A DNA stretch of 64,000 nucleotides from Lineus longissimus. Taxonomy: Eukaryota; Nemertea; Pilidiophora; Heteronemertea; Lineidae. This document shows, in pieces, positions 12,448-23,000 of this stretch (its first letter is position 1; each line of letters begins with the position of its first letter). The translations under genes were made by a program, and so were the position numbers. The notes beneath the pieces were generated by a model. It saw only the letters and a list, made by a program, of their open reading frames with translations, did no database searches and was not told where the DNA came from. The stretch spans positions 9,946,953-10,010,952 of the forward strand of contig NC_088324.1 of the NCBI RefSeq assembly GCF_910592395.1, written 5' to 3'.

Positions 12448-13983
12448 ATTATCTTTGGGAATCCTAAGCCTGTCAGGTACCCTACTTGATAAAAAATAAA
12501 TTTATTTTGTAACCGTTTATGACGTCGTAAGACATTGCCGGCCGGATAGTGGTATTGTTAACAGTCTACCATGCCAAGATTTTTTATCATACTGTTGTTA
12601 CGCCGTCTATACAATATGCCGGGTACAGTCAGTGTACATTGAGTCTGCACTTCACACACTGCGTACTCACACATGTTTGTCATTCCTGCCGTATCATGTA
12701 GCCTTGCACAAATAGTGCAATCAAAATTGTTTTAAAAAGGCATACATATATTTCTCAAATTTGTAAATTCTTAATTGAAATCTACCAATTCAAGCAATTA
12801 GATAGCGTAGTGTTACACTATCACTTAGGGCCTACCGGTACTCTGCATATCTGTACTGTAAAAAAACGGTGCTCGCGGCTCTTGGCTCTCAGATTAGGGT
12901 GTCCCAATGACCACACCTGGTATTCTATAAGTTACTGTAGCTTAGCTCAGTGGAGTGACCTTTTTGTTTTCACTTTTAAAAACCTATGCGATTTGCCGCA
13001 CTGAAGGTACCTCCAGAGATTGTTGGACTGGGTCCATTGAATGTGACAAAAATACCCAACACCTATTTACAAATGAAGTGAGGGGTGAGCCTTTTGGTGT
13101 AACTCCATATAACTGTCTGGTGATTTCGCTCTGGGCTTGTGACATTCTGATCGGTCTGAAATAATCATTAAAGCCCATCCCTCAATTTGAGGCCTGTGTC
13201 CCGATGGTGGCGTTGAATGGCAAAATCAAAGGGGCATGACGGCGGTTAAACCTGTTGCGAATGGGCAGCATCATTACCAGTTCTGAGATCTGGTGTGGTG
13301 TAGGATATCTGGTTACCATTGCACACATCTCCTGAATCTGCGGTGGGTTGGTACCCCACGCTACGTAGGGGGAGGTTGCTGGGTAAGACTTGGTCCACGT
13401 GAATGGGTAGTACCTGAAAGATGAGAAGTTGCGAATGGACGCCCTGTGAATATGTCCTTCGACCAGCCAGTGCTAACCCGGTCACTGTCTCCAGGTCACC
13501 ATGCCTCGGTCAATGAGCGGGCGAAGAACCCAATGGCTCCGTCAGGAGTACATCGTCAACTTCAGCCCGTAGTCAAACCGGTACGCACAAATATCTTGGT
13601 TGAGAGTGGGGGACATAGTTGAAATTGCTTCTCATCGGGGTAATACAGTACAACTGTATACAACGACCCCATTTTATTTGGATTTTTATTGAGGAGTGGA
13701 CGATAATGAGAATTTCAGGCCAGTCCGATTGTCACCAGTTCAGAGGGAGATTACCTGATAGTTATGTGGCATTCCGTCAAACGGTTAACTCTTTCACATC
13801 CTTTGTAAATTAGTGTTGCTTGTTACATGTCGCATTCAATGGCTCATTTGAGGATAGTTTCGGTGATTCTACTTGACCATGAGCAGGCCCATTTTGGCCT
13901 ATAACTGTTTAGTTTGTGCTCTGTAGTAGTATGTGATTTGAAAAGTTGTAAATCTGGTTATTGGAGTTAAGATGTACAATGGA
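12448..13983. repeat. 1.6-kb tandem satellite, unit 3, truncated
   Basis: Identical to unit 2 through most of its length, then acquires private changes near 13752 (GATTACCTG for GATTAACCTG), 13775, 13881 and 13907. It breaks off after TGTACAATGGAA. A stray AATCCTAAGCCTGTCAG at 14053 matches the start of a further unit. Confidence 0.93.
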
Positions 13984-15130
13984 ACAAGTGTCATTTTGTT
14001 TGATTTAATATTTGACATGACATTGTAGGATTGGAGCTGCAGAAGAGAGAAAAAATCCTAAGCCTGTCAGTGCTGTGGAAAAGCTAAATAGCATTTTGAG
14101 TTGTGCCTTGCTGTAGAGGGGCTTAATATTATTAAACTACTTAAAAGTTTGGCTGTGTTGTTTGTTTCTTGGCATTGAGACTACCGGTAATATGGTGGTC
14201 TGTACCTTGTTCTGGTGGCTTGTTTGGGACAATGTCACAACCTGTGATTATACCCATCAGTCTGATGCAGGTTAGTTGATTTGTGACATAGTACCAGTCC
14301 TGAGCGTCCTCATCTAGACCCTAACTAATATGGTTGTCCCTTCCTCTGGTGGTTTGTCTGGGACAGAGTCACAACCTATGATTGCGCCTGTCCTGATGCT
14401 GATGCGTTGTATCAGTTGTGAGTGTCGGCACAAAGACATACAGATTAAAGCATCCAGCCCCTGCTCCTAGAGCAGATCAAGTCTTCAACAAGCAACAATA
14501 CAAGATAACGCTGTAAAATCGGCCAGGATAGTAAATCACAACCTCCAGGGTATTGTGACTCCTTTCCAACCGCAAGCATATAAATTTACACTATTGGAAA
14601 TACTATGCCACAGGTCTGGCAGTGGTGTTGGGGGTACCATACAAATAGTTGTTCCACTTATCTTGCAACAAAAGCAATCAACAAGACAGTTAAATTCAAG
14701 TTGTCCCTCCAAATGGAGGAAGAGTATGTTCTGCTTCTAAGGAGGAGGATACTGCGTCACTCAATACAGCATTTCTTGACAGACAGTATAGTAGGGACCA
14801 CTAGCCCTGATGTTGTTGGGGGATACCATACAAATATTTGTTGCAATTGTCAAGGAACAATAGAAATCAAAAAGCCAACTCAGTTCAAGTTGTCCCTCAT
14901 CCGCACTGTCAAGATTTCAGGAAAGGGGTCCAAAAAACAAGTCTTCCACCAAGCCAAATCCAGTATCAGCTCTTACTATCATTGCTTGGTGGTCTTGACG
15001 GAGAGACAGGCCTAGGTTCCAGGTCTCTCTCCTCCGATCCGAATTGACAATTCCTCTCCAAAAACAAATTTTTGTCCAAGATGGATAGATAATGAATGGT
15101 GGAAGGCAAGTATATGTAAAGGGCTTTTCA
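13984..15130. other. Gene-free stretch with two degenerate direct duplications
   Basis: About 14205-14280 and 14340-14405 share GGTGG(C/T)TTGT(T/C)TGGGACA and GTCACAACCT(G/A)TGATT. About 14620-14710 and 14808-14905 share GTTGGGGG(A)TACCATACAAATA and TTCAAGTTGTCCCTC. No gene is visible; a 136-codon open frame here simply runs through the duplicated blocks. Confidence 0.6.
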
Positions 15131-15143
15131 AATGGTCCCCAAC

Positions 15144-15450
15144 TTATGTCTAATCTACATTGATAATAAGCCTATGAAACATGACAAAAAGGGGACAAGA
15201 AGTCCCACCCTTTCATTGAAAATTGGCTTAGGCGATGGTGGCGCTGTCTTGCGGAAAAAGTTAGAACTGAAAGTTTTGGACGAATATTTCAGTTCCATTC
15301 TCTACCGCGAGACAGCGCCACTGTCGCCTAAACTAATTTGACAGTGGGATTTCGAAGATAATTAAGACTATTCCTATTCTCCGGGGCTTGATATAGGTGC
15401 AGCAACTGATCTTCAAAGCTTAAGGCCTACATTAATGAACTCTTTCACCA
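15144..15450. repeat. Dispersed repeat, copy 1, containing a long hairpin
   Basis: Shares with copy 2 (15582-15950) the outer words ACTTATGTCTAATCTACATT and GGTGCAGCAACTGATCTTCA. Internally it holds the palindrome at 15228-15331. Probably a non-autonomous foldback or MITE-type element; I see no transposase. Confidence 0.8.
15228..15331. repeat. 104-nt imperfect hairpin in repeat copy 1
   Basis: The left arm opens TTAGGCGATGGTGGCGCTGT and the right arm closes ACAGCGCCACTGTCGCCTAA. Pairing continues inward through GAACTGAAA/TTTCAGTTC to a loop of about 12 nt, giving arms of about 45 nt with a few mismatches. Confidence 0.85.
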
Positions 15451-15522
15451 AATTCAATTCAATCAATTCTTCCCAAACAGGTCTTTTTGTGGGAATAAGT
15501 CACAAACTGCATGCAGAGATAT

Positions 15523-15572
15523 ATTCATATCTTGTTCTCATCAAGTGATTCATATCTTGTTCTCATCAAGTG
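15523..15572. repeat. 25-bp perfect tandem duplication
   Basis: ATTCATATCTTGTTCTCATC followed by AAGTG occurs twice head to tail at 15523-15547 and 15548-15572, just before repeat copy 2. Confidence 0.95.
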
Positions 15573-15581
15573 GAAGCAATG

Positions 15582-15950
15582 GACTTATGTCTAATCTACA
15601 TTGGTGATAAGCCTATGAAACATGACAAAAAGGGGACAAGAAGTCCCAAGACCACCTTTTCATCGAAAATTGGCTTAGGCGATGGTGGCGCTGTCTTGCG
15701 GAAAAGGTTAGAACTGAAAGTTTTGGACGAATATTTCAGTTCCATTCTTTACCGTGAGACAGCGCCACCGTCGCCAAAACTAATTTGACAGTGGGATTTC
15801 TTTTCATTCCTTTCGAAGATAATTAAGACTATTCCTATTCCCCGAGGCTTGATATAGGAGGCCTTCCTTGTACCCTTTGACTAAATATAGGTGCAGCAAC
15901 TGATCTTCAAACCTTTAGGCCTACATTAATGATCTCTTACACCAAATCCA
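15582..15950. repeat. Dispersed repeat, copy 2, with two small insertions
   Basis: Same orientation as copy 1, about 440 bp downstream. It has extra bases near 15650, 15797-15810 and 15858-15890 relative to copy 1. Internal hairpin at 15675-15778. Confidence 0.8.
15675..15778. repeat. 104-nt imperfect hairpin in repeat copy 2
   Basis: Counterpart of 15228-15331 with about eight changes. The right arm reads ACCGTCGCC instead of ACTGTCGCC, which improves pairing with the left arm GGCGATGGT, while the last bases have lost pairing. Confidence 0.85.
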
Positions 15951-16159
15951 CCCTTACACTTTTTAACCTCATCCTTCCCTGAAATGGAATTAAAAAACAA
16001 CCCAAGCAATTTTTAATTTGAATATTTCACAATATAATGTACACTTCATTATAAGTGAAATGAAATTCTCCCAGAAAATAACCCCAACTCCTGCTTGGAA
16101 CATTGTAAATTTACAACACATACGTCAGAAAAAAACTACAAACATAATCATACCCCTTG

Positions 16160-16590
16160 AGAACCCATTTAAAATCCCACTGGAGGTCCACCGGAATAAC
16201 CTTGGAAACACCACTGGTTATGTTGAGTGGTAGTGGCTTTCACACATGCATCAGCACTGCCTACCACTGGGTTAACAACGTAGAACCTTTTTGAAATCTC
16301 ACTGGAGGTCCACTGGAATAACCTTGGAAACACCACTGGTTATGTTGAGTGGTAGTGGCTTTCACAGATGCATCAGTACTGCCTACCACTGGGTTAACAA
16401 CATAGAACCTTTTTGAAATCTCACTGGAGGTCCACTGGAATAACCTTGGAAACACCACTGGTTATGTTGAGTGGTAGTGGCTTTCACACATGCATCAGTA
16501 CTGCCTACCACTGGGTTAACAACATAGAACCTTTTTGAAATCTCACTGGAGGTCCACTGGAATAACCTTGGAAATGCCACTGGTTATTAT
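16160..16590. repeat. Minisatellite, 122-bp unit, about 3.5 copies
   Basis: CACTGGAGGTCCAC(T/C)GGAATAA recurs at about 16178, 16300, 16422 and 16544. The units are nearly identical, differing at a handful of bases. Open frames on the minus strand offset by exactly 122 bp are a by-product. Confidence 0.95.
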
Positions 16591-17530
16591 GTCAAGGGGA
16601 AAAAAACCTTCAAAACAGTATACAATTACATTTATCAAGGCCTTCTAATTATACTCTTTTTAGAAACGTCCACAAATAAGGACAACCCCTATTTAGTAGC
16701 TTCCAATGATCGTTCAACTTTCTAAAAAATATCTAACCATTTTTTCCATCTCAAGACAAGTTGGCTACTTTATTTCTGATTCTCTATTCTCAATCCACGA
16801 TACTCAATGTGAGAGCGCAGAGAGTAATCGATTAGATAAGTTGTAAAGTTGAAGTGTTATCCCTTGGTGGTCGTGTCCCGAGATTGGAACTGTGGAATAA
16901 TCACTCTTAAATTTTGGAACAACATACTGAGGAGGCTCCATGGGAAGCAGGACCTGGTTCCCAGAAAAGCCTTCTCTGAATGTTTTCTCTTTTGTTACCA
17001 GTAAGACTTGCCTTGGCATGAAAGTAAATTTAGCTCCAAGGAGAATTAATCTTACATGCACCCTTTTGTCGGATGGATGCAAGGCTACGAAGACCAAAAG
17101 CCAAATTTTACAATCTTACAGTTTGATATGTTTTTATCCTGATCTTTCCTACGCGGCCCGGTTGATCAATCAGCTTTATAAATGGACGGCCGGGGGCATT
17201 CAAGTTGCGCTGACAAATATTAACGGAAAGCGACAAATGTCAAGATTGAGTCCTGGAATCTGAACAATACTATTATGTAACAAGAAGAGTACCATGACAA
17301 CATTTAGTCCAACACTTGGCGGTCATTAATCTATGCTTGCTCGTGGGTAATGATAAATATTGGTCTGTTTTATGCATGTTTAACTAAGAAATTAAGAGTA
17401 ATAGCCAATAATCAAAACACAAAGCAGGAAATTACCACAAGAACAATGTAGGCGTGTGGTGTGAGGTCGGACAGACTATGAGATCATGTTAGGTTTGTTA
17501 CATCGTCCGAATCAATTTACAATTTGTTCT
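16591..17530. other. Gene-free stretch upstream of the secreted-protein gene
   Basis: No supportable feature. A 107-codon open frame at 16940-17263 has no domain signal, and no upstream exon is obvious. The promoter of the downstream gene is presumably near 17350-17540. Confidence 0.4.
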
Positions 17531-17565
17531 GAATTCACTTGATTGGAATGTTGCCTTTTGATACC

Positions 17566-19681
17566 ATGAAGATGTCACTTCATTCCCGTCTTTGTGCCAT
17601 CACCATTCTTGCCTTCATGATAAGGAATCTCGGTAAGATCTTTCATATTGCCATACAATCTAACTCGACCAATTATTCTTTCTGTCTTAGGCATCTCGGC
17701 ATTCGTGACAATGATTGGCCCGCCCTCGGGTACAGGAAATGATTCACCATCCATCTTGCCCCCCCCCCCCACCCCAAGAAACTAGAGTCATCAGGATATC
17801 CTGGCGTCCAATCTAACTGGACCAATTATTCTCTCTCGCCTAGGTATCTCAGCATTCATTACAATGATTGGCCCGCCCTCGGGTACAGGCGATGATTCAC
17901 CATCCATCTTGCCCCCCCCCCCCCAAGAAACTAGAGTCATCAGGATATCCTGGCGTCCAATCTAACTGGACCAATTATTCTCTCTCGCCTAGGTATCTCA
18001 GCATTCATTACAATGATTGGCCCGCCCTCGGGTACAGGCGATGATTCACCATCCATCTCACCCCCCTGTCCCACAGAGTATACCCCAGTCAGATGTGACT
18101 ACATAGGATGGGCGGACGGCTCCTACATGAATGATGATGGGACCTGTACCGCACTGAAATGGGGAGGTAAACCAGGGACTGTAATGGTAAGGCCAATGAA
18201 TATTGCTTTTATGATTCTGGTCAGTTGCTTACAGGGTTTGGTGAGGAATTTCCTTGAACTTTCATTCTTTATCAACGGTGAGCTGTAAACGTGAAAAATG
18301 CAAAAACAGGCATGTGAATATTTTTGTGTTTTCAGCAACTCACCAATAACCCTGCATGGTTATATCTTCTCTTCAACAGAGTGAAATAAGCTGTTTGTTC
18401 ACGGGAGGAAAGGCTCACGCTCTAAGCACTCCTTCATTCGAATCGGCAACATATAGTGCAGACCCAGTAAGAACATGCCCTGATGGCCAGCAAGCTTACG
18501 GATGCAGTCTATATTCACCGTGAGTGGGCCATTTTTCTGGTTGGCTGGTTGAGATTAGAGGAGTAATGGTATTGGCTGATGTAATGGCCCTCCTCCCTCT
18601 AATTGTGAGTGTTGTCACTGCACATTTATTACTGCATATCTAGGGCACTGAAGGCCGTGGCAAGACTTGAGAAGGAAGCCTACAACTGGGGAGATTCCCC
18701 CCCAACTCTTTGCAAGGCCGTAATAATCTACTCTTTCTAACTTAAAATGCACACTTTTTAATTCTATTTTTGTTATGAAAGAAACCTTCACAATATGAAC
18801 AGGCATCATTTCATTCCAATTTCAGATGGAGAGAAACTAACTCTGCTCTGAGTTCACAGACCCTGTCTGATGGCACTTTACAATGCGTATTAACCGACTG
18901 TCCAAGATGTCATCTTCAAATACACTGTCTAGGTAAGTCCCTGGTCAGATATCGCCACTCCACTCAGGAAGCTTTTTAAAGACCTACACTGTTCATTAAA
19001 ATTTGAAAATTACGTACCGAATATAAATTTCAACATTGCCGTTGTGTAGCGAGATATACAAATATTATACAAAGGTTCAAGAAAGCTACATTCATAATAA
19101 CTACACTACGGCATTGTGTAATTGCATTTCAATTTTTCTGACCCATAATTGAATATGAACGCTGAAAAGTGAGATCGTGAATCGTATGTAAACCGCTCTT
19201 TGGAAACAACTTGTTTGTTCTTCATGTCATGAATAACAAGTAAAAAGTGACATGTAAAACGTGAACTCCAAATAAATCTGGCCTAAGGGACCAACTCCTT
19301 TAAGTAGACGAGCATGAAAAAATGGGAAGCCATTTGAGATCCATCTTCGGCTGACCATTTCACACTTTTTTCAAGGGTTTACTCTTCTCGTGGATGGTTA
19401 ACTGAATAATAAAATATCATAATTTCTTTTCAGTTTCCAAAACATGGACGATATCTGACCGGCTAGTGACAAATTCATCAAGATCAGCAACATTCAGCGT
19501 GAACAAACCATTCAACTTCATAACTGGCACTCTCACAAGAATCAAAACGATTGAAGGGATAGACTTCCCCAGAAAGCACAGTCTTTTCAAATGCCTCGCA
19601 GAACCTGACTGTGTCCATGTGATCTGCATAGAAGCCGCAGACATCTGTAACTTGTATAGTGTTGTGTCAGGCCCCGCATGA
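17566..19681 (+). CDS. Small Cys-rich secreted protein, five exons, family not recognised
   Basis: Exon chain 17566-17632, 17993-18186, 18380-18519, 18826-18932, 19434-19681; all introns are GT-AG, phases agree, and the total is 756 nt (251 residues). The start at 17566 gives a hydrophobic leader (LCAITILAFM) typical of a signal peptide; an in-frame ATG at 17548 is an alternative. After a Gly/Pro/Ser-rich stretch come Cys pairs spread over exons 2-4 and a C-terminal segment with the pattern CLAEPDC...CIEAADIC, reminiscent of a PAN/apple-type fold, though I cannot assign it. N-glycosylation-type motifs occur near the C-terminal half (NSS). Probably an extracellular or mucosal protein. It is convergent with QTRT2. 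Confidence 0.65.
17655..18065 (+). repeat. Triplicated exon-2 acceptor region of the secreted-protein gene
   Basis: Three tandem copies (about 17655-17775, 17805-17930, 17960-18065) each contain an intron tail, a TTAG or CTAG acceptor and the coding start of exon 2 (ATGATTGGCCCGCCCTCGGG). Copies 1 and 2 end in runs of C (about 17759-17770 and 17912-17923). Only copy 3 continues into the rest of exon 2 and a donor. Copies 2 and 3 are almost identical; copy 1 is more diverged. Confidence 0.9.
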
Positions 19682-20068
19682 AGCGGCACACACTATGGAA
19701 GAAACTACACTCATTGTCTATAATAGACCACAACAAATGTAATGAAATAATGGTTGAAATCAATAACCTGTAATGAATTCTAAACTGAAAACCCTGTATA
19801 ACTCAATTGCCTACATGTACTATTGAACAATCCTATACTGTAAACTACATGTACATTGCTGGCATTCAATTTTCAATTCAGAGGCTAAAGACTTCAGGAT
19901 CCAATCAAGTACACACTATAACATCACAAATCAGTCATTTTAAAACACATTCTGGAACCCTGTAAACGTTGTTAAGGAGAGCTTAGTATATTCTTAACGC
20001 TCTCCTCCTTTAATGTAATAAATAACATGAGTTCTTCGCAGTCTTTATTCGTCCTATTCGAATGTTTG
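19682..20068. other. Intergenic spacer between convergent 3' ends
   Basis: Holds the 3' UTRs of the two converging genes. AATAAA for the minus-strand gene is at 20044-20049 (TTTATT on plus). A small stem (GGAGAGC/GCTCTCC, 19976-20008) lies in the middle. Confidence 0.5.
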
Positions 20069-23000
20069 TTATCTCTTTTGCTGTTGTATCAAGGCCTTCA
20101 GGTCGTCGAACTTGTCCTCTCGAAGTGATTCACGAAGTGACGAGAAGAAGTGGAAGTATTGATGGAAGTTGTGTCTGAAAAAGACCAAAAGGAACTCCTG
20201 TTATCAAATGCCAGGCAAACCTCACTTTAAATGGGACACTGCGAAGTTGGCTTTCATATAATTTTCTTACGCGAAACTTCTGCCGAGGTAAAGCCCATTC
20301 TTTTTGTGCTCCCTTCACATCCTCCAAGCATTCCATCATTACAATGCCCCACACATTTGAACTACATGTATTGTCTCACATGGACACCACAGGGGAGACG
20401 GAATAGAGGCAGACCAAGAGAGACCTGGCGGCGTTCCATGGCAAAGGAACTTCAAGAGAAGGGCCTAACGTGGGAGGCAGCCAGACAGCGAGCAGCCAAC
20501 AGACTTGAGTGGAGGACCCTGGGGAACGCCCCATGTGCCACCTAGGGCACGAAGGGTCCTAAAGAAGAAGATTGTCTAACGGAACCTGTTCCAATCCTCT
20601 GGTCAGTTCTCGCTGGAGAAAAGGAGTAGACTACGTAGGTTTCGACACATTAGAGCCCGCAAGACTTCCCAAGAAAGTGATGGGTTGGCAACCGAAGAAT
20701 ATTAGAGGCAATGCGAAGGGGATGATGCTGGACACGCTGGATGTTGTAGCTCGAGATACAGAGAGCACTGGAGTTGCATGTGAGGTGTTGACACAGATGG
20801 CTTAGGACTGTAATGTCTCGAGGAATATGGTGGCACAATTGACATAGAAGTGTCAAGTTGCACGAGTGAATGGGGGAGCACTTACATTTGTAATAAAACG
20901 CCAGCCAGCAGCTCTGTGGTGTTGAGTAGATGAGAGACATACGACTTGGTGTGATTCCTGCAGGTATAACATGTGCAGCCTTCTAACAGCGGGCTGAAGT
21001 CATCAAAATATCTGGAAATGAGATGAATATCAGTTGAGAAAACCTCTTTTTTAAACCGGGGATTCAATGTTTTTCATGGAGGGGGTCAATGTCTGAAATG
21101 AGGGCCATCGACACAACTAAACCTGATCATGCCCATTTCTTCTCCCGTGTTTTCACCACACTTAGAGGAGTTAATCCCCAGCAAATATTTCTCATCCAAG
21201 TTGGATGTGCGTTTTTGTGGCTACTATGGTCAGACACCAGCTATGATTATTGGTCTGACGACGCAGTCTTTTGCAAGGGACAAGATTCAACATGATCACA
21301 TGAAGTAGGAAAGGAAATGACTTACTTTTTCTCCTTGAGATTTATTTCAAATGGTCTTGTACATGTATCACTGTTGCCATTCTCAGCTGGTAATGACTTC
21401 TCTTTATCATATTTTTGAAAGTCATAATCAAAGACCAAGGCACTGCCTCGTTCAGTTACAATGTATGTGTATCTTAGGAAGAGTTAAGGGTTGATTTGTT
21501 TAGGAAGAGATTGAATTCAAATTTGATCTGGAAGATTCTTATAGAATTACCCAGAAGGATTAGGTAATGGAATTGGGGTATTATTACTTCCTCATAACTT
21601 TGTATATTAGTATAGATCCAGGGATTTAAAGTTAGGTTCTTCACAGTAGTTTACCCCGGACCTAGTGCAATATATGTTTCCCAGTCTGACTGCCATGTTT
21701 CTCACCAAAGTGTTTTGACCTGGGTAGCTAATTTGGATGTGTGCTATCAAGTCTGATGTCATGGAATTAGCTCCCAACCTGGATAACCACCCATGTTTGT
21801 TTGAAGCTTCGTCGTTTGGCCGATACGTCAAGAGTTATGCTACACACAGCGGCTACACCACCTCCACAAACTATGTTCATGAATAGCCTCAATTAAAGGA
21901 TACGAGCTATCGAAGATGTCAATGCCGCACTCGACACCGCTGAGCACCATATCTGGAGACCATAGTCCATGCATGATTCTCGGCTTGTCTTTAGGCAGGT
22001 TATCCTGGAAATTAGAGAAGACATTTTATTACCAACTTTCAGCATACGCAAAATCAAAATGTTGCCAGAACTATAATCATAATCATAACCTTATACCAAG
22101 ATTTTAAGACTAGCCTTCATGAATTCTTGCTTATACCAAAAAAGCTTTAGTAATACAAGTTTAGCAATTGAAGAATACCTTCATCCACAAAAATCAAAGG
22201 CTGCCAACGAGAAGAGAACATTTTTTCAATTCTCCAGGTCTGGGAACGTATTCAGTCAGATCATTCCCATCAGAATGTAAACAAAACAAATCCATAAGAA
22301 ATCAAACTCACAGTGGTAACTTTGATGAGATCTCGATGATGTTGTACATCAAAGTTCTCACTCTCTGGCCCGTATCTATGGAAACCATCCAAAACAAAAC
22401 CTGTGAAATGAAGAGAAGTTTAGGCATTGGGATACATTTATCAGCAGGTTACAAGGCGGGGGCAACAGTCATTTGACACTTTGGAAAAACTATTGATGAA
22501 CAAGCACGAAAGACTCTTTACATAGATGTACGTGATTTTATTCATCTATAACTAATTGTGTTGACTACTTTTGGTCAAATACAAGTAGGCTATTGTTTCA
22601 TGTTTCATGTTCTATAATCTATAAATAATATTGGGCGATTGTACATGTAATGTACCTTAGGCGCAAGTAGGAGGAAACCTACACTGTCGAAGAGAGTACA
22701 CTGGGACCGACCGGGACATCAGAGGAGACAGGCACGGATGTACCCACTACGCCACTTCGACAGCCCAACTGTTCCAAAACCAGATACATCACTATTCAAA
22801 CTTGATAAAGTGAAATTACTGTACTTAAAAGCCTTGCTTGGGAAGTCTTTCATGAAAGACACTAAGAGAATGTATTTACCTGCCACTGGTCGCTCAGCTG
22901 TTTCTTTTGCAGAAAAGATTCTGTCTTCTTCACTAAACCCACCAACAACTGTGCCAAAGATCTCAGTATCTTTCAATTTCTGAAAATGGGGTAACAGGAG

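Noticed and set aside
14605-15015. 136-codon open frame on plus
   Set aside because: Spans two duplicated noncoding blocks; no domain content.
16940-17263. 107-codon open frame on plus upstream of the secreted-protein gene
   Set aside because: No signal peptide, no domain, and no splice link to the downstream exons.
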